Below are positions 33,099 to 40,746 of a stretch of DNA of 64,000 bases, piece by piece. Positions within the stretch are counted from its first letter, which is position 1; each line of letters begins with the position of its first letter. The notes beneath the pieces were generated by a model. The model ran no database searches and was not told the origin of the DNA. It saw only the letters and a program-made list of their open reading frames with translations. Made by a program: the position numbers and the translations under genes. The stretch is taken from positions 119,749 through 183,748 of the forward strand of contig NZ_LMOJ01000024.1 of the NCBI RefSeq assembly GCF_001424165.1, read 5' to 3'. The DNA is from Massilia sp. Leaf139. Lineage in GTDB: Bacteria > Pseudomonadota > Gammaproteobacteria > Burkholderiales > Burkholderiaceae_D.

Positions 33099-35990
33099 TC
33101 ATTTTATCCGCTGCACCCGTACCCCGAACAAATCAACCCGGTTCGACGGCCCATGGATGCCCCCCGCGCCGCTGAAGCTGGCGTTGCTCTCCAGGTAGCT
33201 CATGTTGTAGAAGTCGCCCAGGCGCACGCGGTAGGTGCCTGGCTGCAGGCGCGCGCTCAGCGGCGTCGACAGCGGCGCGGGCGTGCTTCCGCGCGCCGGC
33301 TTCGTGTGCGGCAGCTGCACCACACCCTGCGCCACCGTGCGCCCGGCCGCGTCTTCGACGCGCATCCATTTGACGCCGCCGCTGATGCCCAGGTTGATCC
33401 CGTTCGCCTCGTTCCGGTAGCGCAGCTGCAGCGCATAGGCACCGGCCGCCTCGATGCGCAGTCCGCGTAGTTCGAAGCGATCCTGCGGCGCGCCCCAGCC
33501 GGCCAGGGCGCCGTTCGCTGTGGTCTTCAGGTTCGACACCACGCGCGCATCGGACACTGGAATCTCGACGGCCGCATCCACGCAGCGCGGCAGGCTGTGG
33601 TGGCTGCGGTTGCGCGACTGCGGGTGCTCGGCCTCGACGGCGTAGCAGGCGTAGGGATGCACCTCGCGATCGCGCCACTCGCCCGGCGCCAGGCCGGCCG
33701 CCACCTGCTTGCCGTCGCGGTAGACGTGGTAGACCGTGCCGGCGGGATTGCCGCCGGCGCCGAAGTGCAGGCGCGCATGGTCGTCGCCCTCTCGCACGAG
33801 CGAGGCGATGACGGGTTCGCGCGGGCCGAAGACCGTAGGCGACTCCACATAGGGATCGGCGTTCTCGCGGCGGATGGCGTGCTCGCCTTCCGCCACGGCG
33901 CCGAGCACGATCTCGATCGTGTCGCCGTCGCGCAGCGCCTCCCAGGCGATGGTGGACGGCACCGGCGCGCCGTTGTGCAGCACGCGCTCGACACGGTGCA
34001 CGCCCTGTTTTTGCGAAGCGGACGGCAGCAGCAGGCGCAGCGAGATGCGCGCACCGCGCAGGCGCAGGTCGTGCAGCGTGGCCTGCCCGGTGCCGGCGAA
34101 GGTTTCGCGGCGCAGTTTGGCGGTGACGAAAGGTTTTAACTGGATGCCTTCATCCGTGGTGCTCAGGCCGAACACCTGTTCGACCACCATGCCGAGATAG
34201 GCGCCCACCGACCACAACTGGCGGCGGGAATTGATGACGGGGCCGATCAGCGACGGGTTCTTCTCGTCGAGCAGCAGCGGCTGGCCGCTGAGCCATTCGA
34301 GGTTCTCCATGTTCGACATGTTCAGGGCCGCGCCGCGCATCAGCGAATCGTAGGCGGCGTCGGCCACCGCCGCATTGCCGGCATGGGCCGCCGCCTTGAG
34401 GCCATAGCCCGTCACGAAAGGCCACAGCGCGCGGTTGTGATAGACCGGCACGCCCGGCTGCTGCGGCCAGATCACCGGCGGGCCCATGGGGCCGTGCGGG
34501 TAGCGCGCCAGGATGCTGCGCGCCTGCTGGTCGTCGGCGATGCCGGTGAGGATGGCCAGCGATTGTCCCAGCCAGTCGAACTTGTGCAGCGGCGCGCCGT
34601 CGAAATGGGCGGCGGTCAGGCTGCTGTACATGCCGGCGTCCGGCAGCCAGAGGCGCGCATTGATCGCGTTTTTCAATTGCGCCGCCCAGCCGGCGTAGCG
34701 CGCGGCGCGGGCGCCGTCGCCAGCCTCGCGCGCCAGGCGCGCGGTGAAGTTGAGCGCCTGGTAATGGGCGGCGTTGGTCGAGACCGATTTGCTGTTCGCC
34801 ATCGAGGCCAGGTCGTCCGTGATCCAGGCGGCGTAGCTCTGGTCGCGCCAGTCGAGGAAGGATTGCTCGCCCGTGTACAGGCCATCCTCCGGGTCGAAGG
34901 CGGCGATGCGGTCGTTCTCGATCGTGTTCGTCAGCGCTTTCAAGGCGCGCGCGGCGAAGGCGGCGCGTTCGGTTGCCGGCAGCAGGCGCAGGGTTTCCTT
35001 GGCCGCGAAGGCCCAGACCACGCGGTCGGTGCTGACCGGCCAGCTGCCGCCGCTGCCGGTGTCCTGCACGATCTGCAGGCCGTCGGCACTGCCCGCGACC
35101 GGGGCCGCTTTCGGCACCTCTTTGCGATAGCCGGCCAGCTTGAAGTCGAGCGCGTTGCGCACCCGCGCCGGATCGAACAGGGCCAGGCCCAGGTCGGCAG
35201 CATAGGACAGGTCGCGCGTCCAGACGTAATGCCATTTTTCTCCGGTCTCGAAGCAGTCGCAAGGAATCGGTGCGCCCGCGTTGTAGTTGCCGTCGCGGAT
35301 CGCGCGCACCGCGTCCTGGCGCATCTCGCTTGTGGCCAGGGCGAACAGGGCGTCGAAGGCGAGGTTCCCGCTGCGCAGATAGGGCAGGTCGGGGCCTTCG
35401 GCATAGCGGCTGTGCTGGGGCACCGGGTCGCGCAGGGACATCGTCGTCGAATGGATGTAGCTGCGGCGCCCGGCTTCCGGGTCGGCGAGCGAGAAGCGTG
35501 CCGTTTCCGTCTTGCCGTCCCAGGTGGGGAAGTTCAAGGTGGCGATGCGGGCATGGCCCGCATGCGGGTCGGGAGCGGGGCCGCTTTTGCGCGCTTCCAG
35601 GCGGGTGATGCGCAGGCTTGGCGCGGCCGGCTGCTTCGCATCGAGGGTAAAGCGATAGGTGCCGGTGCTGCGCACGAACAGCGTCGCCTCAAGCCCGGCG
35701 CGCGTGGCCAGGCGTACCGGCCGATCCGGCTGGACGGCGACGCTCTCGTGCGGGTTCGGCACCCACTCGCGGCGCCAGTCGCCGCTGCCCAGCTTGAAGC
35801 CGTGGTTGCCGGGCGCGATCAGGATGTCGGTTTCGTAGACGCCATTGCCCTTGTGGCGCAGGGCGTTCTCCAGGCCCCAGCCGTTGAAGCCGCCGCGCAC
35901 ATACAGGGCCTCGCGCAAAGGGCCGGGATCGGCGGCAACCGCGGTGCTTGAGGCGAGGAGGGCGGGCAGCAGCCAGCGGGACGGATTCAT
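33099..35990 (-). CDS. exported six-hairpin glycosidase with starch-binding-like N-terminus
   Basis: A 963-residue secreted enzyme for alpha-glucan breakdown. After the signal peptide (residues 1-20) comes a beta-sandwich of CBM48/41 type (ALYVRGGFNGWGLENAL ... GNHGFKLGSGDW). The long (alpha/alpha)6 catalytic region includes GEKWHYVWTRDLSYAADLG, WITDDLASMANSK and NRALWPFVTGYGLKAAAH. The C-terminal 250 residues look like a carbohydrate-binding sandwich. The exact glycoside hydrolase family is not certain (GH15/GH63-like fold). ATG 35990 is 8 bases after the stop of the debranching enzyme gene; longer readings upstream are shadows. It is third in the maltodextrin operon. Confidence 0.75.
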   Translation of the reverse strand: MNPSRWLLPALLASSTAVAADPGPLREALYVRGGFNGWGLENALRHKGNGVYETDILIAPGNHGFKLGSGDWRREWVPNPHESVAVQPDRPVRLATRAGLEATLFVRSTGTYRFTLDAKQPAAPSLRITRLEARKSGPAPDPHAGHARIATLNFPTWDGKTETARFSLADPEAGRRSYIHSTTMSLRDPVPQHSRYAEGPDLPYLRSGNLAFDALFALATSEMRQDAVRAIRDGNYNAGAPIPCDCFETGEKWHYVWTRDLSYAADLGLALFDPARVRNALDFKLAGYRKEVPKAAPVAGSADGLQIVQDTGSGGSWPVSTDRVVWAFAAKETLRLLPATERAAFAARALKALTNTIENDRIAAFDPEDGLYTGEQSFLDWRDQSYAAWITDDLASMANSKSVSTNAAHYQALNFTARLAREAGDGARAARYAGWAAQLKNAINARLWLPDAGMYSSLTAAHFDGAPLHKFDWLGQSLAILTGIADDQQARSILARYPHGPMGPPVIWPQQPGVPVYHNRALWPFVTGYGLKAAAHAGNAAVADAAYDSLMRGAALNMSNMENLEWLSGQPLLLDEKNPSLIGPVINSRRQLWSVGAYLGMVVEQVFGLSTTDEGIQLKPFVTAKLRRETFAGTGQATLHDLRLRGARISLRLLLPSASQKQGVHRVERVLHNGAPVPSTIAWEALRDGDTIEIVLGAVAEGEHAIRRENADPYVESPTVFGPREPVIASLVREGDDHARLHFGAGGNPAGTVYHVYRDGKQVAAGLAPGEWRDREVHPYACYAVEAEHPQSRNRSHHSLPRCVDAAVEIPVSDARVVSNLKTTANGALAGWGAPQDRFELRGLRIEAAGAYALQLRYRNEANGINLGISGGVKWMRVEDAAGRTVAQGVVQLPHTKPARGSTPAPLSTPLSARLQPGTYRVRLGDFYNMSYLESNASFSGAGGIHGPSNRVDLFGVRVQRIK

Positions 35991-35998
35991 GATTGCCT

Positions 35999-38323
35999 TT
36001 ATCGGTATTCGCCGCGTTCGACGATGCCGCGCAGCGCATCGCGTTCGCGCAGCATGGGGAAGTCTTCGCTGCGGTAGTCCTTCGGCTTCGCAAAGCGCAG
36101 CGTGCCGATGGTGTCCGCATACGAGGGACGCAGCTGGCGCAGCGCCAGCCGTCGTCCGTCGAGCGTGGCGCGGCCGGCGCCCAGTTCCAGCGTCACCGGC
36201 TTGCCCGGCGCCAGCGTGAACTCGCTCTGCATGCGGCGCTTGTCGTCGTTCAGCCAGGCCATGCGCAGGGTGCGGGTTTGCTTGCCGCGCAGCGTGAACG
36301 TCCAGCGCTGGCGCGCCGCCTTGCGGCTGAAATCGACCGCGATTTCCTCGTCGAAGCCGAAGGGGAGCACGGCCTCGAACCGCGACCAGGCTCCGGGAAT
36401 CGCGGGCTCGAACGCCAGCATATTGTTCGGCAGGTCGGGGCGGAAACCGACGTAGTCCTGGTAACCGTTGCGCGCGTATTCCGCCACGCTCCAGGACTGG
36501 GCGAAGGTGCCGGAGGGTTTCAGCTTGCCGCCCGGATGGGGCAACGCATCGAGGTTCTCGCTCATGTTGCCCAGCGTGCCGTCGATGCCGACCCCGAGGA
36601 TTTGCTTGCCGAGGTTTTGCGTGAGCGCCCAGCTCAAGTCCTGGTAGCCGAAGCGGTTCAGGGCCGTGACCGTGAAGCCGGCGTTCCAGCCCCAGATCGT
36701 TCCGTTGTGGTAGGCAGCGTCCTTGTGGTGGAAGTCCGGGTTTTCGTGGCGCGGGTGGAAGGTGGGGTCGTCCTGGCTCAGCGAGGCGATGCCGTAGGGG
36801 TAGAGCAGGGCCGAGACGGCGTTCTTCGTCACGCGCGCCTGCACGGCGCCGGGCACGAAATCGTCGAAGGGGATGGTCGCGACCATCAGCTGGTTCGGCC
36901 GCACCTTCAGGTCGCGGCTTCCGTCCGCGCGCAGGCGGTCGGCCATGGCGGCGCCATCCCAGAACAAGCGCAGGAAGCTGGCCCGGGCTTTCGCCGCCAG
37001 CGCGCGCCATTCACGCGCGCGTTTGGCGTCGCCGGCCTGGTCGGCCAGCCAGGCGCCGGTGTTCAGCGCCGTGTACCAGAGCGCCTGGATGTCGTTGGCG
37101 CGCGGGCCGCGATCCGACCAGGGCTGGTGGGTGGCATTCTCGATGCGCGCATCCATCCAGGTGTCCGAGGCCGCGTGGCGCAGCAGGCCGTCGGTGTCGA
37201 CATAATTCGCGATGGCGCCCTCGAAATAGGGCACGGCCAGCTTGTACATCTCGCGCGCAAAGGCCTTGTCGCCCGTGTAGCGGATGTACTCGTGGGCTTC
37301 GCGCAGCATCCAGGGCGTGCCGTCGACGGTGTTGTAGATGATTTCGTCGGGCGAGACCCGGTTCGGGATGCGCCCATAGTCCTTGTCACGCGGCGTACGC
37401 AGGTTCTGGAAGCGCGCGAAGTTCGCCAGCACGGCCTTCGCGTCGGCGAACTGGCCCGAGACCAGCAGGGTGCCGGGCAGGGCGATGAAGGTGTCGCGGC
37501 CCCAGTTCTCGCGGAACCAGGGCAGGCCGGCCCAGATGCCGGCGCCGTATTCGTCGACCACGAACAGCTTCGAGGCCGCCTTGGCCCAGTTCAGCGCCTT
37601 GTTGTACTCGACATCGCTGGTGGCGAGGTAGCTGCGGGTCAGGGCGGCATAGGTGGCGCGCCGCTCGTCGCCGATCGGGTCACCCGCGGCCAGGCGCCGT
37701 GCGCGCTCGCCCGCTTCGGCGGCGCTGGCGCCGAAGGCGGCCACCACGGTGAAGGAGGTCGCCGGCGCGCTGGCGCGCAGCAGCAGGCCGTCTTCCAGCG
37801 TGAAGGCCTGGCTTGCGGCCAGCGCCATGTACTGGGTGGCACCTTTGCCCGGTGCGACGATGACGACACCGTCGCGCTGCGTGACCGCCCCCGCCGTTAT
37901 CAACAGCGGTTTCAAGCCAAGCCGCGCCGGCCGCGCGCTGCCGACGCGCAGCGCCAGCGCATGCCGTTTCGACAGCAGCGCCAGTTCCTCGACGCTGCCG
38001 TTGGCATAGGCGACGCGGTGGCCGAAGGGCAGCACCTGTTCGCGTCCGCCGGCGCGCGCGTTGGCGACGCCATCGACGCTGCTCACATAATTGTGGAAGA
38101 CCGTGCCGCTTTTGAGCACATAGCCGGCGCCGCGTTCGTGGCTGTGTGTGAAACCTTCGAAATAGCCGGCCAGGTTGTCGCCGGCGACAAAGCGCGATTG
38201 CTGGCCGGGTGCGGCTTCGATCGCCATCGCGTCGAAAAAGGCGTCGATGCCGGGTTTTTCGAAGGCGGCCGCGGGCGCCAGCGCGAGCGTGAGCGACAGT
38301 GCGAGAAGAGTAGATCGCATCAT
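35999..38323 (-). CDS. exported amylo-alpha-1,6-glucosidase (glycogen debranching family)
   Basis: A 774-residue enzyme of the amylo-1,6-glucosidase (GDE_C) family, hydrolysing alpha-1,6 branch points in glycogen- or starch-derived dextrins. The family signature is clear in AGLPWFRENWGRDTFIALPGTLL and in YHNGTIWGWNAGFTVTALNRFGY. A signal peptide (residues 1-19) places it in the periplasm. The start overlaps the upstream cyclomaltodextrinase stop (ATGA); a second in-frame ATG at 38320 has better spacing from GGAGG and may be the true start. It is the middle gene of a three-gene operon that would fully degrade branched dextrins. Confidence 0.88.
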   Translation of the reverse strand: MMRSTLLALSLTLALAPAAAFEKPGIDAFFDAMAIEAAPGQQSRFVAGDNLAGYFEGFTHSHERGAGYVLKSGTVFHNYVSSVDGVANARAGGREQVLPFGHRVAYANGSVEELALLSKRHALALRVGSARPARLGLKPLLITAGAVTQRDGVVIVAPGKGATQYMALAASQAFTLEDGLLLRASAPATSFTVVAAFGASAAEAGERARRLAAGDPIGDERRATYAALTRSYLATSDVEYNKALNWAKAASKLFVVDEYGAGIWAGLPWFRENWGRDTFIALPGTLLVSGQFADAKAVLANFARFQNLRTPRDKDYGRIPNRVSPDEIIYNTVDGTPWMLREAHEYIRYTGDKAFAREMYKLAVPYFEGAIANYVDTDGLLRHAASDTWMDARIENATHQPWSDRGPRANDIQALWYTALNTGAWLADQAGDAKRAREWRALAAKARASFLRLFWDGAAMADRLRADGSRDLKVRPNQLMVATIPFDDFVPGAVQARVTKNAVSALLYPYGIASLSQDDPTFHPRHENPDFHHKDAAYHNGTIWGWNAGFTVTALNRFGYQDLSWALTQNLGKQILGVGIDGTLGNMSENLDALPHPGGKLKPSGTFAQSWSVAEYARNGYQDYVGFRPDLPNNMLAFEPAIPGAWSRFEAVLPFGFDEEIAVDFSRKAARQRWTFTLRGKQTRTLRMAWLNDDKRRMQSEFTLAPGKPVTLELGAGRATLDGRRLALRQLRPSYADTIGTLRFAKPKDYRSEDFPMLRERDALRGIVERGEYR

Positions 38324-40161
38324 GCCTCCGGCAGTTCGATGAGGAGCGTCGCCTTCGGCGCCAGGCGCAGCTCGCGCGCCAAATCGACCGTGGCTCCGGT
38401 GAGGACATCGACGCCGCGCGCCGTCCCCTTCAGCATTTCCTGGAAGCGGCCGGTGGGCAAGCGCATCTCCTTGTCGTTGTTGTTCATCGCGACCATGATG
38501 CGCTTGTTGTCCTGGTAGCGGAAGTAGACCCAGGTATTGTCCTCGGGGCCGAAGTGCATCAGGCGGCCGCTGTGGATCACCGGCTGGCCCTTGCGCCAGG
38601 TGGCGAGCTTGCGCACCAGTTCCTGCGCCGCGCGCTGGCGGGCAGTGAGGCCGGCGCCGGTGAAGGCATTGGCCTTGTCGCCCGCCCAGCCGCCGGGGAA
38701 GTCGCGCCGGTAGCTGGCGTCGTCGCGGCCTTTGACCGTGCTGGTCATGAGGATCTCGTCGCCCGTGTAGAACTGCGGGATGCGCGGCATCGTCATCAGG
38801 AAGACCAGGTTCATGCGGTAGCGGTCGAAGTCCTCGCCGGCGGCGCTGTACATGCGCGCCATGTCGTGGTTGCCGCCGAAGAGCACCAGCTTTTCCGGTT
38901 CCGGGTACAGGTAGTCGAGCGAGAGCGTCTGGTAGACCTCGTTGAAACCTTTGTCCGGGGTAGTGAGGGCGGTGCGCATTGCCTCGACCAGCGGAAAGTC
39001 CATCAGGCTCGGCAGCGACGAGGTATAGCCGTCGAAATTGATTTTGCCGCGCTGCCAGCGGGCGACGACCGGTACCAGCGTGCTCCACTCCTCGCCGACC
39101 AGGTTCAGGTTCGGGTACTCGTCCATGATGCGCTTCGTATATTGGGTCAGGAAGGCGCCGTCGGAATAGCTGTAGGTATCGATGCGCAGGCCCGCCAGGT
39201 TCGCGTATTCGATCCACCAAATGTTGTTCTGGATGAGGTAGTTCGCCACCAGCGGATTGGTCTGGTTCAGGTCGGGCATGCTTTCGACGAACCAGCCGGC
39301 GGTGAAGTTGCGGCTGTCGGCTTGCGAGGCATATTTATCCTGCACCGACACGCGGTGGTGGGCGGTGGGCGTGAAGTTGCCGCCGAAATTGATCCAGTCC
39401 GGCGTCGGCAAATCCTTCATCCACCAGTGGTTCTTGCCGATGTGCGAGAGCACCACGTCCTGGATCAGGCCGATGCCGCGCCGCTTCGCCTCGGTCGACA
39501 GGCGCACGAAATCTTCGTTGCTGCCGTAGCGCGGATCGATGCGGTAATGATCGGTGGATGCGTAGCCATGGTAGGAGTAGGCGGGCATGTCGTTCTCGAC
39601 CAGGGGCGTGGGCCAGAGCTGGGTGAAACCGAGGCCGGCGATGTAGTCGAGGCGGTCGATCGCGCCCTGGATGTCGCCGCCGTGGCGTCCGCCCGGATGC
39701 TTGCGGTCGGCCTTTTCCAGCATGCCGGGCACGCTGTCGTTGGCCGGGTCGCCGTTGGCGAAGCGGTCGGGCATGATCTGGTAGATGGCGTCCGCGTTGC
39801 CGAAGCCTTGACGTTGGCGCGAACCCGGCGCCCTTGCGCGCAGCTCGTAAGCGTGGCGCAGGGTGGCGCCGGCGCCCTCGAACACGATCTCGAAGGTGCC
39901 CGGCTTTGCTTCGGCTGCGATCTCGAGATCGATGAACAGGTAATTCGAATTAGCGACGCGGGTGCTGGCCGCGATGCGCACGCCCGGGTAATCGATGCGC
40001 GCCTGCATGCCGCCGATACCGGCGCCATGCACCATCAGTTGCAGGCCTTTGTCCTGCATGCCCGTCCACCAGAAGGGCGGTTCCAGGTGGGCGATGGCGG
40101 GCGCGGCCGCGGCGGACTGGAGAGCGGCGGCGAAGAAAAGTGTTGCAAAAGTGCGTCGCAT
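38320..40161 (-). CDS. periplasmic cyclomaltodextrinase/neopullulanase-type GH13 enzyme
   Basis: A 613-residue alpha-amylase superfamily enzyme with a signal peptide (residues 1-19) and the N-terminal cyclomaltodextrinase sandwich (22-108). The barrel has the GH13 catalytic triad: nucleophile D328 (GLRIDTYSYSD), acid/base E357 (NLVGEEW) and D433 (FGGNHDMAR). The C-terminal sandwich follows. It opens cyclodextrins and cuts maltodextrins, like SusA of Bacteroides. First gene of the operon with the debranching enzyme and six-hairpin glycosidase. A HexR-like palindrome lies 53-67 bases upstream of its start, so it is probably sugar regulated together with the divergent receptor. Confidence 0.9.
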   Translation of the reverse strand: MRRTFATLFFAAALQSAAAAPAIAHLEPPFWWTGMQDKGLQLMVHGAGIGGMQARIDYPGVRIAASTRVANSNYLFIDLEIAAEAKPGTFEIVFEGAGATLRHAYELRARAPGSRQRQGFGNADAIYQIMPDRFANGDPANDSVPGMLEKADRKHPGGRHGGDIQGAIDRLDYIAGLGFTQLWPTPLVENDMPAYSYHGYASTDHYRIDPRYGSNEDFVRLSTEAKRRGIGLIQDVVLSHIGKNHWWMKDLPTPDWINFGGNFTPTAHHRVSVQDKYASQADSRNFTAGWFVESMPDLNQTNPLVANYLIQNNIWWIEYANLAGLRIDTYSYSDGAFLTQYTKRIMDEYPNLNLVGEEWSTLVPVVARWQRGKINFDGYTSSLPSLMDFPLVEAMRTALTTPDKGFNEVYQTLSLDYLYPEPEKLVLFGGNHDMARMYSAAGEDFDRYRMNLVFLMTMPRIPQFYTGDEILMTSTVKGRDDASYRRDFPGGWAGDKANAFTGAGLTARQRAAQELVRKLATWRKGQPVIHSGRLMHFGPEDNTWVYFRYQDNKRIMVAMNNNDKEMRLPTGRFQEMLKGTARGVDVLTGATVDLARELRLAPKATLLIELPEA

Positions 40162-40213
40162 GGCGGGACTCGGCTGGAAACGGTGATGGATGGATGCCGG
40201 GAATACGAAAACC

Positions 40214-40228
40214 AGTAGTCTGCCTACA
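40214..40228. promoter_or_regulatory. HexR-like operator before amylase operon
   Basis: On the minus strand it reads TGTAGGCAGACTACT, agreeing with a TGTART-N3-AYTACA palindrome at 10 of 12 defined positions. It is 53-67 bases upstream of the cyclomaltodextrinase start codon. Confidence 0.5.
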
Positions 40229-40450
40229 TGATTAAAGGTGACTGATTTCGGGATTGCTTGGTTTTCACTCTATGAAAGGCCGAGAATACTATACAAGTGC
40301 TGGCACATCAATTGAACAATCTTGCTAGTTTAAGTACATACGGTGCGTGCTCGCATTGGACGGAGCATGATGCTCGAATCGTGCCGGCCGGAGCGCCAGA
40401 AAAGCCGGTATTTCCACCCAAGTTGAATGACATCGATACCATTCGGAGAT

Positions 40451-40495
40451 TTGCACCAAAACAGTGCATTTCTGCACTGACTTGGTGAAATGCAA
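40451..40495. promoter_or_regulatory. long imperfect palindrome upstream of TonB receptor
   Basis: An inner perfect arm pair CAGTGCA/TGCACTG (40462-40468 and 40473-40479) is extended, after a two-base mismatch, by CACCAA/TTGGTG and then TTG/CAA. It could be an operator or an RNA hairpin. No known regulator is assigned to it. Confidence 0.45.
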
Positions 40496-40501
40496 GCAAC
40501 A

Positions 40502-40516
40502 TGTAGTCCGACTACA
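40502..40516. promoter_or_regulatory. HexR-like operator, perfect palindrome
   Basis: TGTAGTCCGACTACA is a perfect 7+1+7 palindrome and fits the TGTART-N3-AYTACA form of HexR sites exactly. It lies about 104 bases before the -35 box of the receptor gene. Confidence 0.6.
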
Positions 40517-40533
40517 CGTCCTTACGGCTGGCT

Positions 40534-40550
40534 TTGTAGCTGGGATACAA
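40534..40550. promoter_or_regulatory. weaker HexR-like site
   Basis: TTGTAGCTGGGATACAA keeps TTGT-N9-ACAA and matches 9 of 12 defined bases. Its start is 32 bases from that of the perfect site, about three helical turns, which would suit cooperative binding. Confidence 0.35.
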
Positions 40551-40619
40551 CGCGAGCGAAGCGCTCTCTATATAGAGGCCTATGAAATTCTGAAAAAACG
40601 TAGTGCGAATGAACTCCCG

Positions 40620-40647
40620 TTGACAGTGCATCTAGTTTTAGTACAGA
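40620..40647 (+). promoter_or_regulatory. sigma-70-like promoter of the TonB receptor
   Basis: A perfect TTGACA at 40620-40625, a 16-base spacer, then TACAGA at 40642-40647. The leader to the start codon would be about 95 bases. Confidence 0.45.
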
Positions 40648-40746
40648 ATTCTTGCCAGAACGTCTAAAGAGACGTTATATCTGCTTCCCGTGCCGTGGCT
40701 GTGCAGCTGTCTGCGGGAAATTACGTAGTCTGATCTGAGGGGACAA

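Larger units (their letters stand above)
40162..40746. other. 585-base divergent regulatory region, AT-richer than neighbours
   Basis: No convincing gene is present: the short open frames here lack ribosome sites and family resemblance. The stretch is visibly poorer in GC than the flanking genes. It holds three HexR-like palindromes (40214-40228, 40502-40516, 40534-40550), a long imperfect hairpin (40451-40495), and a sigma-70-like promoter (40620-40647). It controls the amylase operon on one side and the TonB receptor on the other. Confidence 0.7.

Noticed and set aside
35991..39220. Very long fused reading frames across the glycosidase genes
   Set aside because: Internal starts with ribosome sites and signal peptides define separate proteins; the extra parts are out-of-frame shadows of neighbours.
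40297..40667. Two short open frames (about 63 and 67 codons) in the divergent regulatory region
   Set aside because: No ribosome sites or family resemblance, and they cover apparent operators and a promoter.
40719..40735. A further HexR-like half site (CGTAGTCTGATCTGA) next to the receptor start
   Set aside because: Only the left half fits; the right half matches too poorly to list as an operator.
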